Notes under the pieces: model-generated | Seen by the model: only the letters and a program-made list of their open reading frames with translations | The model's database searches: none | What the model was told of the DNA's origin: nothing | Translations under genes and position numbers: made by a program | In this document: positions 62,299 to 64,000 of the stretch, piece after piece | Position numbering within the stretch: the stretch's first letter is position 1 | How the letters are laid out: each line of letters begins with the position of its first letter | Assembly: GCA_026413225.1 (NCBI GenBank) | Contig: CM048552.1 | Coordinates: 209,139,553 to 209,203,552 of the forward strand | Length of the DNA: 64,000 nucleotides | Reading direction: 5' to 3' | DNA from: Otis tarda | Lineage: Eukaryota; Chordata; Aves; Otidiformes; Otididae

Positions 62299-63487
62299 CT
62301 GTAGGAAGACAGCAAAAAGATGGTAGATTGCAACTGCATTACACAAATATATTGGTAATTTGTTGTGATTTAAAGATGAGATAAGCAGACAGCATAATCT
62401 TCCAGTCTCAGATGGTCTCCATCCCAAGAGGGCTAAAGCAATACACCTTTTGATTATCTCATCTATTATGAACAATAAATCACCATTTAAAGCTCAAAAC
62501 ACAACATGACAACGCAAATGTGTTATACGAATGCATTACCTCAGTATACTTCAAAGAAACAACTCAGCAGCAAAACGTGGCTATTCCTACCCATAGGATT
62601 TCCATCACAAGAAGTGTGTGAAAGAGCACACTAATCCTTTGGCTTCCATTGCACGCTCAATGCACATCCCAAGCAATACATCATGGAGAAATGTTACATG
62701 GTAAATCTCGCATTTTTTTTTTTTGCCCATGCAAAGAGATACAGAACACCAGACAGTACTTTACAAGTCACGATTTCAGCTGTTTGTAGGACAGGGCACA
62801 TAGCCTAGGTTTCAGCCTCCACAGCTGTACATTTCGGAATGTGCAATGTGCCTTGCTGAGAAAGACCAGCATTTTTAGTTACACAAGCACTGAGCATGGT
62901 GTAGTGGCAAGGCAAACTGCATGACAGATGCAAATTCAGGAGACTGAAAAAAAAAAAAAAAGAAAATTATTTCAAGCAATGCTTGAAATATATGTAAACA
63001 AAGTCACTTAGGCTGAAACTGGTCCAAAATGACAAGAAAGTGTATACCCTTTGAAAGGCCAAGATAACAAAATGAATTACAAACTACTTGCAAAGTTCTG
63101 GCCTTCAGAAAGTGAGGTAATTTCCCGCAATGCTTTTCTGTGCATAGTGTGAGGGAGTCTGTGAAAGCTGATACACTGTAATCTGAGTTACATTTGAACA
63201 TCTGGTCCGTTTGCTTTTTGTGTATTGATAAGCTGTAGTCAGAGCAGCCAATAGAGTCTTAAAATGTTATTGAATATCATTTTTAATAACTATTTTACTT
63301 ATGTGTCCTTCTTGGGCAGGTTTCAAAATCAGGATTGTAAGTAAAATATGACTCTAAGACACCATCATAATATGCAACATTGTTTTAAATTCAGTATGTT
63401 CTTAATAAGGCTTTTGCTACTGAAAAAGTTGCAGTTGATTGATATTATGCATCACGATTTTTCCAGTAATAATTTTGAATTAGACAG

Positions 63488-63524
63488 AGTTATACATAGG
63501 ATTAATATAGTTATACACAGGATG
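63488..63524 (+). repeat. Imperfect 21-bp tandem duplication
   Basis: AGTTATACATAGGATT and AGTTATACACAGGATG start 21 bases apart. Confidence 0.75.
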
Positions 63525-63749
63525 GTCTGTAGGATGCTTGACTTCAAAAAAACAAAGAAACACCAAACAAACCCCTTTATAAACCCTAAGAGGTAAATTC
63601 TCTCTTCCACTGATTCGAATGGGAATTTTGCCTAATGAATGACATTTTTTCTCTGTCATTTGACTCTGGCAGAGCCTCTGTTATTCTGTTTAAGTGTATT
63701 TCAGAGTTTTAGGCACTATACAAATATTTATAAAAGATTGCATACTCAC

Positions 63750-63821
63750 CTGGTACAGGGACCCTGACTATTTCCATGTTCCAGACAGTATTGGACACAA
63801 TGATAAAAAACTAAAGGTTGC
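63750..63821 (-). other. Exon-like segment near window edge, unassigned
   Basis: On the minus strand the donor GTACCAG|GTGAGTATG is near-consensus. Two possible acceptors give 72-base (63750-63821) or 61-base (63750-63810) segments. Each has one open frame. The longer one, read in phase 2 (VFYHCVQYCLEHGNSQG within it), exits in phase 2 and fits the 30-base segment at 62269. No protein family is recognised. Confidence 0.18.
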
Positions 63822-64000
63822 CTAAAAGGTTTAAGTATTTAAAACATATATAGCTATTGTCATGACCAGTCAAATAATCTACAAATAATCTTCAGTTGGG
63901 AAGAAAGATTAAACCATAGGCTGAAAAAGTCGTATTTTTGATTTATCAGACTGCATTTCCTGTAAAGCACAAGCCTAAAATACTTCAGAAAGCTACAAAA

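Larger units (their letters stand above)
60736..64000. other. AT-rich unique sequence with two exon-like segments
   Basis: Contains T11 near 62712, an A16-type run near 62948 and a 21-base imperfect tandem duplication at 63488-63524. Minus-strand exon-like segments lie at 62269-62298 and 63750-63821. No recognised gene or transposable element. Confidence 0.5.

Noticed and set aside
1..64000. Bacterial-type features: operons, CRISPR arrays, riboswitches, insertion sequences
   Set aside because: The sequence is plainly avian by its CR1 and LTR content. No regularly spaced repeats, dense coding or bacterial signals are present.

Overview
The window looks like an AT-rich stretch of a bird nuclear genome, either intergenic or deep intronic. 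The main evidence is at least nine insertions of CR1, the dominant LINE of birds. They are recognised by the conserved 3' end (GGTTGGA..GATGACCTTTAAAGGTCCCTTCCAACC) followed by the ATTCTATG-type tail instead of poly(A), and by remnants of the ORF2 C-terminus. Two avian-type endogenous-retrovirus LTRs are also present. The species cannot be fixed from this; a neoavian bird is likely.

I recognise no protein-coding gene, rRNA, tRNA, CRISPR array or bacterial feature. Most open frames are short, start at non-ATG codons, or are antisense shadows of repeats.

Layout: 1-4.6 kb is unique sequence with a 149-codon open frame and a small CpG-enriched patch. 4.6-8.5 kb carries an old CR1 remnant and a younger 0.63 kb CR1. 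A truncated LTR lies at 11.0-11.4 kb and a G-rich tract at 15.24 kb. CR1 3' ends lie at 19.5 and 20.6 kb. A cluster of three CR1 fragments (two head to tail, one inverted) fills 32.06-33.52 kb. An internally deleted CR1 lies at 37.0-37.8 kb. The most structured locus is 54.69-56.88 kb. There an old minus-strand CR1 is split by a younger minus-strand CR1, which is itself split by a complete 1,148-bp solo LTR with TG...CA ends and a 5-bp target-site duplication (AGCCC). Another CR1 3' end lies at 60.56 kb. Between these are long unique stretches with homopolymers, simple repeats and several 21-23 bp tandem duplications.

The most interesting non-repeat signal is a set of minus-strand exon-like segments with good splice sites (63750-63821, 62269-62298, 50878-50974, 50402-50500, 44511-44558). 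Read in order they share compatible phases and stay open. A separate minus-strand frame at 42884-43138 has a signal-peptide-like start and a strong upstream splice acceptor. Both are inference: vertebrate introns hold many false exons, and transcript or conservation data would be needed to decide.
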